Positions 1-12,060 of a stretch of 64,000 bases of DNA are shown piece after piece. Position 1 is the stretch's first letter. The number at the start of each line of letters is the position of its first letter. The position numbers were made by a program, and so were the translations under genes. This DNA comes from Pochonia chlamydosporia 170 (lineage: Eukaryota > Ascomycota > Sordariomycetes > Hypocreales > Clavicipitaceae). Below the pieces are notes generated by a model. It saw only the letters and a program-made list of their open reading frames with translations, was not told where the DNA came from and did not search any database. The stretch covers positions 496,001 to 560,000 of the forward strand of contig NC_035796.1 of assembly GCF_001653235.2 (NCBI RefSeq), written 5' to 3'.

Positions 1-90
1 CCAGACAAGCTTGATGTGTCTCCGATCTTGAAGGGTGACAAGGTTGACGTTGGGCCAACAAGGCGTGTGAAGTTGACTGCTGAGTGGTGA
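1..90 (+). CDS. possible C-terminal tail of a gene cut by the left edge
   Basis: Frame 1 is open from the first base to a TGA at 88-90 and encodes 29 residues ending in RRVKLTAEW. The composition (charged, Lys/Asp/Val-rich) resembles the end of a soluble protein, but 29 open codons are not rare by chance and no family can be named. If real, the gene lies to the left of the window. Treat as a weak hint only. Confidence 0.2.
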   Translation, partial: PDKLDVSPILKGDKVDVGPTRRVKLTAEW

Positions 91-3000
91 ATGCTGCCTT
101 GCAGCTGTTTGGTGCAGTGACGAACCAGGTTGGACTGGTGGACCCAGCTGAACCATCAAATGTTTGGTCAATGCGTGTTCACGCTCATTTGATGTCATAT
201 GGCGGGAACATTGAAGGAGGGGCAGCGTCTGGCTGGGCCGTTGAAGCACTGTCTGGTGCAGGTTCCAGCCTCAGGGTGGGTGAAAGGACTTGCACTGTGG
301 ACTCAGCGGGGCCACAGCAGGCAATAATGTTGGCTGGCCTCAAGAATCAAGACCCCAAGTTCAGGTCAAATTATTACACCAGTGTAATAATTTGGACCTG
401 ACATAGCCCAAACACACGAAAGCATGTGACTATAGCAATTGCTTAATTCGTACCTGGTTGACGAAATGGGTATTTGTTTTGGGGATCGTCCTGATGCAGC
501 AGTCACCAGACCAGACATGTCCGTGCCAATCCACATAGAGCCATATCCAAACTCTTTCAATGTTCTAGTCAATGTTGGCAAAAACGACGCCCCAAAGTAT
601 TTGCAAGTCAAGCATACGGACAGGCGTATCCAATCTTCGCTTCGCTTCGCCCCCGTCGACAATACCGAGAGCTATCGGTAAATTTAGACATAAGTTCGGC
701 TCGTTTGCTATATAAACTGTGGTGGCTGTGGCGAGCCGCATTACGCTGAGCCTCCAGATGTCCGTCCTTCTTTACCACAAAGTTTAACCTAACCTCAAGG
801 ACGAGGGAGACTGTTTTTTTGGGCTCACCTCACTCTCACTTGATGTTCTTGATGTTCGTACATCGTACCCGTACGTGGTGAAACGGTACCGATATTCGTC
901 TACTTACCTACCTAGGTAGTCAAGACGGCTGCCTATCTCGCTCGAGAGTGAGTAAACTGCACAACTGCTTTATCTGCCCCCTTACTAAATAACTAGGTGC
1001 TGAGTCTATACCTGGCAAGCGTAGTCAAATATTCTGTAAGCCAGAGAATAGTATCCATACCCTCGTCCTGTGTGTCTGGACCCCAACTTTTCGGCTCTGT
1101 AGTGCGAATGCAGGGATACCTCCCACACCTTCTCTTCGATCCAGCTTGGCGATCTGCGACAAAAGGGGCATACTTAAGTACCACGCGTGTTTGGATGTAC
1201 ATGCCCAGAACGACACAGCCCTCGTCCTGATGGGCTAAAACTTGTCCCGTCGCCAGGTACAGTAGACTGCCAAAAATGAGACATCGTTTCTTCTCAAGAC
1301 TTTCTGGCCCTTAGTTTCGGATATTTGCCGGAATCATTCCAGAGAATTTACCTGCAAGACAGAGAAAGTCTGTAAAGGCATGGCCTTGTGGTACCAAAAT
1401 TCTCTTCTACATCTCAGAAGTGTGGGAAAAAGCCCTCGGGGATCGTATTCCATGTCGTTTGCCCTACATTAGTATGATGACAGTAGCTGCGGTACGAAAA
1501 GAGAAGCAATACTGTCACCACAACCAACCAGGTAATGACAGATGTGAAGACAGGGGGATGGGTTCTTCCTGCATCGGTAAACAGACCGGAGCTCGCCAAA
1601 CAACTGTGAAAGACAAGACTCGTGGTGCGGAACGGCATCTACCCACTCATGCTCTAGCTCATGTTACTCGTCTGGTTGCTTGAACATTGGAGTATCAGCA
1701 CGGAGTTCGCAGCCTCCAGGGTCAACATCAAATTAGATAGCAGCAGACTTCTGAGGCTTCCTATTTTGGCAAGTCCCTAGGACTACGCCACGCTCAGCGA
1801 TAGGGACAAAGGGGAACGTGCCAGGTCGCTAGTTGGGCCAGACCCGTCCTCTCGGCTCATACGGCATCGTAGCTTGGTTTGGAAGTGGGCGGCATGTCAC
1901 AGCCTTTCCTTGTTGAGCGGGGGGCATATCAGATAATCCTGCGTTGCTGTTGGTCCGTTGCGTGGCCTCGTACTCCGATACAGATACCTGAATTGACTTT
2001 GAGGATAAATCTCGAAGGGTAGCCATGAGGCAGTGCAAAAAAACCGAGACAGAAATGACCAGTGACAAGATCGAACAGTGTGAAGACTGTCGCACTTGGA
2101 ACGGTGAGGCGCTGATGCCTGACCAGTCGGGAGGAAAGTGCCGCATTGAACATGGCTGTAAGGGTTATTTGATGTTTATCCTAGATCGAAGCCCTGATCG
2201 CTGTGATCCTAGTGTATTGTCTTGGTCGTATGGTTCACCCAGATTCCTAATTTATTACCATGCTAGAAATGCGAACACCGGCCTCTGGATGGCTCTAATA
2301 AGTAATAAACCTGCTAGCTTTGGTCATCAATGTAGCTAAAGTCTCCCCCAATATACATACTGCCAATTGAGCCTCTCCCCAAAAAATGCCCTGGGAATTC
2401 TGAAGCCAATATGTCGACAATATGCATGCTTCTAGCACGAGTCTTGGCGCGGATGCGAAGTGATGTAATGCACCAAGTTCGATCGGAATTTCTTGCCGGT
2501 GGTCGCACACTGGAGCAATGTAGGTCCATATCTCGCTTGGTGAGGTTCTCCATTAAACAGCAATCTGTTCCATCAGTTGACGATGTCAGACGTCCAAAGC
2601 GGCGCCGTTGATAATGAGGCCGGGGCTTTCACCCGCCAAACCGTAAAGAACCTTAACACAAAACTCAAATAGAATAAATACCTCTGTTCTCTTTGCATTG
2701 AACTCTCATAATGCCGCCACAACATCCACGCAACAGACTCTTCTCACGAGGCTTGACTCACAGCTGCTCTTCCAGGCCTAGTTAATTGGCCTTGCAGGTG
2801 CCCATGCTAGGCCCAGGACTGTCACCGACCGCTCAGAACTACTTGACACCAGACTCAACACTCAATGGTGGCAGTGGCTTCTTCGTTTCTTTGCATCGGC
2901 TGCCGTCTCAGCAGAACGAGGCGGTAGTTCGCTTGTCAATGTATCTCGCGACACGGAGCATCAATTCCTGTGTAGTAGCCAGCAAGCACTCGATTTCTCT

Positions 3001-5800
3001 GTCTGGTAGAAGAGGGGATACCGACTGACGGAAAGAACTCGCAAATTCGGCCATACTCTTCGCCATGTTCCTCTCGGGCCCCCAAAAAGCCTTTTGCCAC
3101 TCGGAGCCAGATCCACCGAGTAATACGGAGTGTGTGGACATGGAATCAGCTTCTGCGCCAAACAACCCTAGTGACCCGTGTTAGCCGGTAAAGGGGCACT
3201 GGGACGTTTGGGCCTTGTCCCGGCAAAGCTACGGTGGTGGCTTTTGGGAGGTTTCTGATGCTGAGTGGTTTGACGCCACACAATCGGCCAAGCCTTGGAT
3301 CTTGCAAACCCCCAGGATGAATGCGCCATTCCAATCTTTACTGCCCAATTTTATTCCCGGCCGTTAGTGGTACTTGCCTGTAATTCCGGTCGATGTCAGT
3401 AAAATTGAATACGGGACTAGTTATTCGTGGGTTAAAGGTGACGTAACCGCAGTGTATGTAAGCCATACAATGCGCTTGCGTCAGCGCCTATGAGTTGAAA
3501 GCTTCAGACTGCTTGCTGTTAAATGCCCCAGTGCTTGTTGTCGCGCTTGTTTGATGCGATAACAAGTGGCTAAATCAAATCGTCGGCCTGGGCCGTCTGG
3601 GCCTTGACATGGATGACCCTCGACTTCTTTTCTGGGTATGGAGTTGGAGGTTGCTCCATACATCGTCTTCCTGTGACAGCCTTCCATTCCAGTCACCAGG
3701 TGGCCTGGGAAGATAGCGTCCGATTTGAAGCCATAGGCTACTAAGACATGGGAAACCTGGCCCTGTCATCCCAGAAGCGATCGTATGGTCAGCGTTAATA
3801 GATGCTAAAGTCACTCCTCGGTGATGTGTTACTGCCATGTTGCATAACAAGCACAATTCAATTATGCCGTTCCAACAAAAACAACATCTTCAGCTCTAAT
3901 TTGAGCTGGTGATTGAGCAGATGTATGACCAGACGAGCCATTCATAGAGAGCTTCATGCCGACATATTGTATCTGGTTGGGTTACGTTAGATGCACCGGA
4001 TTGGGTTTTCTGTCAATATTCGAATCGTTAGGTAGTTAGACAAGTGAAAATAGGTATGGGCCAAAATTATCAACACTCGGCATCTTCCAACGGGACATGT
4101 TTTGCTGTCGATTCAGTACACTTGACACTTTATTCCCGGCCTGGAGCACCATACCACCGGATTTTGAAGTTGGGAGCCCCATGCCATGCAATCACATAGG
4201 CACCTGGCTGTGTTGGACACGGCTCTCTTTGTGTCATCCAGGGAGGTATACAACCCTTAGCGATAGGCACTGAAGCGCCGTTTTTGCATCGTATCGCTCA
4301 TTGTTTGGCGTGTCTGAATAGTGACTAAGTGAATCTGATATTGCGCACGGCCTCCGTCTTGCAAGCCTTCCTCGACCATGAGTTGTGTCGCAGTTTGTTT
4401 AGTCTTCCAGAGACTGCATTTTGGAAATTCAGGCCCTAAATCCACGAACCATCTGATATCGTGTGCAACATGTGGGCCACCTCGAAAGAGGGCATTGTGG
4501 TGTTGCCAGAAGAAGCTGTACTCTTGTAATAGCGTCGAGAGCATGGCCCCAGAAACAGCGCCAATCTGAGTTCAGCAAGGAAAGAGTTCAAGTCCACGTC
4601 AGAGTAGGGTGATTTCTTTCCCCGAAACTTTTCCATTTCCCGAAGTTCAACATGCCTTTGGGGTCCTCGTGCCGGGGTATTGGGTCATGATTCTCCATTC
4701 TCCAGACCAATGGGTTCTGGTCTTGTATAGTGCGTGCCTACCTTGGAACAATCCAGTTTGGTTTGTTCCGGTGGATGGTGTGGAAGTTGAAAGACCTGGG
4801 TCCCGGTCATAGCTAATAGGGTGTTTACCTTCTCATCCTCACCCAGGACATTTATTCTTTTGGTAGATGGTGAGCTATTGCGTGACGTAAAGCCATTCTG
4901 AGGCTGGCAATCATACTCCTTGATCGCGACCGACGTAGACTATTCTGCTCATATTGCATTGTGGTAAGTAGCCTGACAAGCAGGCTTCTCAATGACACCG
5001 CTGTTCCCATTTGGCGAGCCCTTTGGCGAGGAGGGTTGTATTCCCAGTGTGTGGCTCATTGGCCGCTTCTTGTAGGAAGCCCCCCAAGTAAATGCAGTCT
5101 GGTACTTGTTGCTCACGCAAGTTGCCTCTCTTGCTGCATCCCACTTCACGGTGGCCCCGCTCGGTCCCGTTATTACCGCCAGGCACTACGGCATGGTGGT
5201 GTAGGGATGTGGATATGGTGGCACGGAGTCCTCCGTTTCTCTCGCCAACAGAAAGACTTTTGTCTCGCACCCAGCAAGTTCTCTCGGATGGCATGAGTGG
5301 GTAGTCGTACGTGGACAGCTTTGGACTCCTTGTTTGGACTCGAGGGCCTTAAACAGGGCGATGGATGCAGACAATACGTACCTAGGTAGTTTGTTGCCTG
5401 TGCCCTCTGCCGTTGACCTCGTCTGCTGCCGTGTCTGCTGTTCCTATGAGCCACAGTGTGTTGTGTATTCGAATTGAACCATGTGGAGTCAAAGACGCTC
5501 TCCGATCACTTGGGCTCGACCTCATCATTCACAGCTCGCTTCTCTTTTCACGGGTGTTGGTGAAAGGCCGCCGCTGGTGTCATGTTTGACTGGTCGTATC
5601 TCCTTCAGCCGTAGGTGTGTGCGTCGGCGCGGAAAGTCCGGTTTGCCGTCAGAGAACTTTTGTGGCAGAACAGGCACTGATAGTTTTGAAGCCGATTGTG
5701 TTTGTAATTGCACTGTGGACTAGATCCGTTGCTCGGAGAGGTCAACTGGTGCAACGGTGATATGGAAACGGGCAACGGTCACCGGTGCTTTCCAACGTCG
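91..5800. other. gene-free stretch at the left end
   Basis: No reading frame here resembles a known protein. The open frames are short, overlap on both strands, and cannot be joined by plausible introns into anything recognisable. Seen in it: the 361-401 palindrome, a TATA-like word (TATATAAA) near 707 with no convincing gene after it, and TACCTAGGTA palindromes at 908-919 and 5379-5388. It may hold non-coding transcripts or decayed sequence. Confidence 0.5.
361..401. repeat. 41-bp near-perfect palindrome
   Basis: Left arm 362-379 and right arm 382-400 are inverted copies around a two-base centre (CA at 380-381); the only break is one extra G at 394. An AT-rich inner block (AAATTATTACAC) sits inside GGTC/GACC ends. 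It lies in DNA without a gene. It could be a fold-back remnant of a miniature transposable element or a cruciform-forming site; the sequence alone does not decide. Confidence 0.7.
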
Positions 5801-6923
5801 AGGGGTGATAATTGACCAGAACATTGAATCTTTGAAAGGCTGGCAGCTGCTCACTCCATTCACGTCTGATCCCACATGCAATCATTAGTCGGGAATGTGG
5901 TCGCTGTCTGCTGGCACATGGGGGGGGATCGCTCCTGCCGCCGCCAGGCCAGTTGCTGCTTTCCGCCAATTCCCCCCAGTGCCATCTTCACCTCCATGCC
6001 GCCCTATTCTCTGGTTGAGCAGGCAGGTACATGTACGCCCCCGATGCACCACCCAGGCGCAGTCCAGGTTTCAATGTTCCGATGGCTGCCCCCAGCCCGG
6101 CCAGGCCCCAGAGGCCCATCTCAGTGGCTCAGAGGTCAGTCGCCCACATGCACTGGCTGGTGAGTCCCTCCAGTCCAGTCTGGTCAACGGTCCGTCAACG
6201 GTCTTGTGGCTCCATATCCAGGGCCCGTTTGATTCGATGTCTGGTCTAGTGCCTCCATGTCTTCCCAACGCACCCACCAGCAGAGACCAGTTGACGCTGC
6301 TTGATCTCTCCCAGCCAGCCAACCAGTCTCTGGTTTATCTCCCCAGCCTGTCCCGACTGTCCCTGTCCCCTGTCCCTACAGTCTCTCTGCCTCTGCCTCT
6401 GTCTCTAGTTCCTCCAGTCTGCTTGGCTTTCTCACCCTTCCCACAACTTGATCCCAATCGCCATTCTTCATATCGCCCGTTTCCAATATTGAGCATCGAG
6501 GCTCTTTGCGCCCGTCTGATGGCCTAGATTGCCAGACACCGGGGCAATTGGGATACGCGCTGCCCTCGGCTTCGCACCCCGGATCTGCATCTACATCCGC
6601 ATCTGCATTGTCGTCGTCGTCGTCGTCGCTCTTCGCTCGTCGTCCTCACCCCTCAGTGCAGACCACTGTCGACCAGACCCGACCACATCCTGCGACTCCC
6701 CCTACCTCGACTGCATCACTCTGCTATAGGCCATCCTTTCGACTGTGCTACACCTTGGCTTTCGACTTTCTACTCTGCGAATGACCCATTTTGTTTGTCT
6801 TATACTAGACTCTTGCGCATGATTGCTTAACCTGATTCTCACATCCCATCCGAGGGCCGCAGCTTTCAACGCCCGCGACCCCATATCCGACGCCCTGCTC
6901 TCCAACTTATCACGACACTCACC
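5801..6923 (+). promoter_or_regulatory. promoter and long pyrimidine-rich leader of the Zn2Cys6 factor gene
   Basis: About 6170-6800 is strongly C/T-rich on the + strand, as is usual just upstream of fungal starts. The pyrimidine tracts keep several frames open (for example 5895-6527), which look like by-products of composition rather than genes. A four-codon upstream frame (Met-Ile-Ala-stop, 6819-6830) lies 93 bp before the main ATG and would sit in the leader if transcription starts upstream of it. Confidence 0.5.
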
Positions 6924-9900
6924 ATGGCGACGGAAATATCAGAGGATGACGCCGGGGCGTTGTCCGTCAGTGACTGGCAAATACCTGATGTCCCGTCGCC
7001 AGCTGACAGCTCCAAGTCGGACACCGAAATCGACGAAAAAGCCAGTTCTGACCCAAACGCCCCTTCGCAGCCAATACAAAAGCGTCGACGAGTTACTCGC
7101 GCTTGCGATGAATGCCGCCGGAAGAAGATTAAATGTGATGGGAAACAACCTTGTACCCACTGCTCAGTCTATAGTTATGGTATGAAATGCTGCTCTACTC
7201 TCCTATTATGTGCTGAATCAGGAGGGAGAACCCTGCTCGATATCCCAAACTCGGCTCATGTAGACTCAAATTGCTAACAGCCTGCTCTCATTTCTTTGGC
7301 GCCAACAGAATGCACATATGATAAGCCCTCTAATCGCCGAAGGAATCCCGCACCACAGTACATCGAAGCACTAGAGAGCAGACTGCAACGAGCCGAGACT
7401 CTGCTCCGCAAATTCATGCCTGATGTCGATTTGGCTGACCCAAACCTGGACCCGGCTATTCAACAAGAGTTTCATAGTCGTGAACAGGCCCGCGCTGGCT
7501 CTGCAAAAATGCGACAGGGCCCAGGCTCCGGCCCACTTCCTGAAGATGCTGGGGATGCAAAGCTCATGACCATGATTGATTCGATAGGACAACTTGATTT
7601 GGACGATAAGGGCGGATGGGATTTTCATGGTACCTCGTCCGGTGCGGTCTTCTTAAAGCGAATGAAGGAGCATTTCCGCGGTCTTCTTGGCCCGACCAGC
7701 AAAGCGCCATTCTTGCCACGACCTGAACGTTCATCCGGTCTCACTGCACTCGACACACCTTCTCCAGCTGCTGGCGCATCGCCATACTCGGCTATTTCGG
7801 CCTACCCCGAACTCCCACCAAAAGACGTTGCTCGGAAACTCTGTTATTATTCCCTGAGCTGCGCTACTTGTTTGGTTCGCATCATCCACATACCCACATT
7901 TTACGAGAAGTTTGAGCAAGTGTACGACAGACCTATCGAGAGCCTAAATCAGGAAGAAACCCATTTTCTGGGCCTTGTTCATGCGGTCATTGCATTGGGT
8001 TGTATGTATAACAACCTGGAAGACTCCAATCCGTCTGCCGGAGGTTATAAGGCTGCAATTGAAGAAGGGTAAGTTGAAAGCCTGTTTCTGTTTCTTTCTT
8101 TCTATCCGTTGTGAATTCTGAGGCACAAGATTGACATGACCTGGTATAGGCTCAAATATTATCGTGCCGCAAAAAGCCTATTACAGGATCTCGCCGACTG
8201 TCGCGACATTGTTTCGCTACAAGCCCTTTTGTTCATGACGCTCTTCCTCCAAGCCACATCAAACCTCAGTGCCTGCTATTCCTTTGTGGGTATCGCTTTG
8301 CGTTCAGCATTGCGTATAGGTCTTCATCGGCACCTGGAACACGAAAAGATTGGGGTGGTTGAACAAGAAGTCCGCAAGCGAGTCTTTTACGTAATTCGAC
8401 AGATGGACATTTACGTCTCGACCATGCTCGGTTTCCCACTGCTTTTAAATATTGACGATGTCGACCAACCATTTCCGACCGAAGTTGACGACGAATTTAT
8501 CACCAATACGGGCATCATGCCGCCGCCTCTTGGCACACCCTCCTTCTTCGAAGCCTTCAATGCTCACACTCGCCTGATGGAGGTGCTTGGCAAAATTGCC
8601 AAGTTTGTGTATCCAATGCACGTGCAAGGTCAACCTTCTGGAAAGGATGATAACGGTACAACATCATGCCTAATTAGTTACGGGCGCATCAAGGAAATCG
8701 AGGCCGATCTCCAAACGTGGTATGAGAGGCTACCAGAGATGTGGCGACCGAGCCCAGACGGGCCAATAGAAGTTGTTCGGTAAGAAGCAATCTATCCTCA
8801 ACTACTGTCATATTGCTGTTTTATGAAGGTTACATTTGGATTTCAATGTGTGATTCTAATACCATGTCGCAGGGTACGGCACCTATTACGTTTCGCATAT
8901 GCACACGTGCAGCTTGTTCTATACCGACCTTTTCTCCATTATATATCCCCCCGACACAGTCAAGGAACAAAAGTCGACGAACTATCGTATGCGTGTGCGG
9001 CTGCCGCCGTAAGTGTGTCACGTAACATCGTACATATTGGCCTGGAGATTCGAAAGCAGCGTGTCTTGAGTGGGCCATACTGGTTCATGCTGTACACGGA
9101 ATTCTTTGCTGTGCTCTCTCTCGTATTTTATGCCATTGAGAACCCCGATAAACCCGGCTCCCACGAAGTTTTAGCCGATGCTCATGCTGGACGACAAATG
9201 ATTGCCGACTTGGCAGACAAGAGCCTGTCGGCGGATAGAGTCACAAAGGCATTAAAGGTTGGCAAAAATTCGTGTGTAATACTCAGCCTAGCATACAAAT
9301 TACTGACAAAGCCTCCTTAGGTTCTTTTTGATCAGCTTCCCGAAAGACTGGAACAAGCCCGATCGGCAAGACCTGCAGGCAATTCCAGGAAGCGACCTGC
9401 TGCTGGATCCAAGTCTGGGTCCACCTCAACAACACAACCAAGCATCAATCAAACTATGTCAGCAACCAGAGCTGAAGACTTCATCCGAAGCCGCAGCGGC
9501 GGCATTGGCGGGCCATTTGGAACACCCAATTCTCGAGGCTCTGCTGATGGTAGTATGGGCCAGTCATCTGACCAGAGCTTCCCCGATATTCCATTTTCCG
9601 GCAGTATGCATGATATTCTGCCTATGGATTTGTCCTCCCGAGCGACTCCCGATTCAACCAGCACTGCAAGCAGCGCTCATCGACACGCCTTCTCTTCACA
9701 ACCGCTCAACGCCCACGCAATACATAACCCTGTGAACAAGCTGGACTCTCTAATGTTTCCATCAGAGGATCCATTTGCGTACCCCAATCAACCTATGATG
9801 GAGCTGGGCTTTCAACCAAAGGCAGATGCACCGGGGATCACCATGGCTGCGCCTAATGCCTCATTTTTCTTTACCGGGTCATTTGAGGAAATGGGTGATC

Positions 9901-10247
9901 AAATTCTAGGACAGCCTCCGCCATACATGACTCCGCAACAGCAACCTCAACACATGGGCATGGCTGGAACTATGTACGATCCGCAGAGCATGATGGCGTT
10001 GCATAGTGCTCAGCAGCAGAGCAGCCGAATGCAACAACAAGCCATGCAGCAGCATCACCACCAGCAACAACAACAACAGCAGCAGCAGCAGCAGCAGCAA
10101 GGCGGAGGGTTCTTTGCGAGCTTTCGTCGTGCTAGAGCGGATCGGCAACAAGAGAGGCAGATCGAGCAGATGTTCACACAGCAGGGCATGCAGGCAGATT
10201 GGGGAAGCTTCTTTGGTTCCGGGAGAGGTGGCTTCCAAGGAATGTGA
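6924..10247 (+). CDS. Zn2Cys6 transcription factor, Asg1-like family
   Basis: Predicted nuclear DNA-binding regulator of 985 aa. Exons are 6924-7179, 7309-8068, 8150-8779, 8873-9257 and 9321-10247. A binuclear zinc cluster has Cys at 61, 64, 71, 77, 80 and 87 (CX2CX6CX5CX2CX6C), preceded by basic KRRR; the first intron cuts the cluster between its fifth and sixth Cys. A coiled-coil-like linker follows (about 98-115). Then comes the fungal-specific regulatory domain (about 225-620), with motifs such as [18 protein letters not shown]. The tail is Gln/Met-rich with a His/Gln run at about 915-940, typical of an activation region. The finger ([22 protein letters not shown]) and the middle domain resemble yeast Asg1, an activator of stress genes, as I recall that family. 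The regulated pathway here is unknown. The last intron has an unusual GTTGGC donor. Confidence 0.85.
10040..10100 (+). repeat. CAA/CAG trinucleotide run coding for poly-Gln with His
   Basis: A run of CAA and CAG codons with a few CAT/CAC codons encodes about 20 Gln/His residues near the C-terminus of the Zn2Cys6 factor. Mixed CAA/CAG usage suggests the protein tract is under selection, not just slippage; its length may still vary between strains. Confidence 0.8.
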
Positions 10248-12060
10248 TTGTTTACCACCAGCACCACCACATGATACCCATTTTCCTTTGATTTCATGGT
10301 GTAAGGACATGGAGCGAATGACACCCCTTTGCGGGAATCTTTACGGGATTTTCTTTTATCTTTTTCTGGTGAAAACTCATTTTTTTTTGTTATGGCATGA
10401 CAACCTGTGTTGGGGGCGTAGCGAGATGTGACTTTACATGTCGTGCTCGCTGCTTGGTCGATTTGGAACCTGGATGAGGCTTCATTGGAGTTGAATTGGG
10501 AGCCTTGGGACACGACAAATGTACGAAAGAATTGAAGTGATGCCAGATGCGAACTGGCGTGTAATGGGACATGCACAGCGAGAGCAGGAGCACACACGGA
10601 TTACACAAGTACCAGGAGTCGTGAAGATGATAAAACAAATACACCTAGCTAGCTTGGGACGGAGATGTTGAAGGAATTGACTTGGTTGGTGAGCGGGAGT
10701 CTGGAGCAGAGGTTGACTTGTATATACCTAGGGGGAGTAAGAATTTACGAGCACATGGAACATTTCCAATAATTACGCTGCCACGATGCCATTACGCAAT
10801 CTGGTTGTGATTTTGCTAGGAGTGATGAGAGTAGGCTTCTGAAGGGGTCAATTGTTCAATTGCCCCAGCCATCACCAAGAGACTCTGGCGCCTTGGAATA
10901 CGGGATCCAAATCCACGGCAAAAATACAGCTACTGGTATTTCCGGCTCTTCGCCGAGTCCAATAACAAAATTTTGCTCCCAGTGCCCGTCCATGAAGGCC
11001 CGACTGAGATTTGGTGGCAGCAACTTAGCGCGTGGTACGTCATGCTGCCGCATCGGCACCGAGCACAGTTCACGGGGCTGACACGAGATGAGACCAGAGA
11101 CGAAGGGCGGCTGGAGGCGCTGGTGGAGAACGGAAAGGAGTCAATTGACCAGACAGAGGTGCAGACATAATGTGAAGATGCTCGGACCTTTCCTCGGGGT
11201 GTTGCAGGTTTTAGAGTTTGGAGTTTGGATGCTGGCTGTGTTTGAGGGTATAGCAGGCAACGGAATTGGTCGTGAGAGGCAAGTTTCAAAGGGACAGAAA
11301 GTAGGCGATAGATGATTGCTCGACCACGAGCTGCTGAGGACCAATTTCATCTCTATGAGTGCGAGGTGCTCGTCACGTTGAATGTGGAAGATTCTAATGG
11401 GACGTGCTAGCATTGCGTTTACCATTGGCAGAAATCTCACGGCGTCTCAAATCTGGTGTCACGCCTCCAATTGTGAATGACAGATGGTCTCTTGGGTGTA
11501 CAGTAAAGTCGCACCTGGGCAGTGATTTTGCTTGCACTCCATATCCGCCAATGTGGAGGAGAATGGGGTGGAATAAACCGTGTGGAGGACAGGAACTTGC
11601 ACAACCACCAAACCAGACAAGTCCAGTCATGAATGAACCAGGGATCAGATAGCAAACCCCACCAACACTTCAACACCTGCTATTGTAGGCAATTGTTTAC
11701 GTTTTAGTTGCGATTCCCCAGCTGTCAGCACCAAACGAGCATTGGATCGCGCAACTCGCCTCAAGGGCCTGGTCGTCATCCGGTTTCGCACGTGAGGGGA
11801 AGAGGAGAGTCACCCGCTCAACAGGATTGAAAGCTGTCATCATAGCCGCAATAAGGAAACAAGGTGTGCAATCCGCGAGACCTGCTGTGTTGTTTCTCAC
11901 GGCACGATACAAACCAGCTCATATACAAGGTCGTTGGAGTAGATATATGCAGGTGGAATTGACGCCACGGTAATACGGTACACTGGATTGCACTTGAGCC
12001 ACTTGGACCAGTGATACAGCCGTAAGCTTGTTTGGATATACATACACATACGCATACACT
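10248..12060. other. intergenic: 3' flank of the regulator and upstream region of the aminopeptidase gene
   Basis: No supportable gene. Short open frames occur on both strands without recognisable content. The last 150 bp before 12061 would hold the aminopeptidase promoter. A TACCTAGG half-motif lies at about 10725. Confidence 0.5.

Noticed and set aside
4257..4636. two overlapping minus-strand frames that looked like a frameshifted gene
   Set aside because: Neither translation nor a join of the two resembles a known protein, and the composition is not clearly coding.
5895..6527. 210-codon open frame on the + strand
   Set aside because: Low-complexity Pro/Ser/Leu translation from a C/T-rich leader, with other frames also open and no domain. 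It fits promoter or leader DNA of the downstream regulator.
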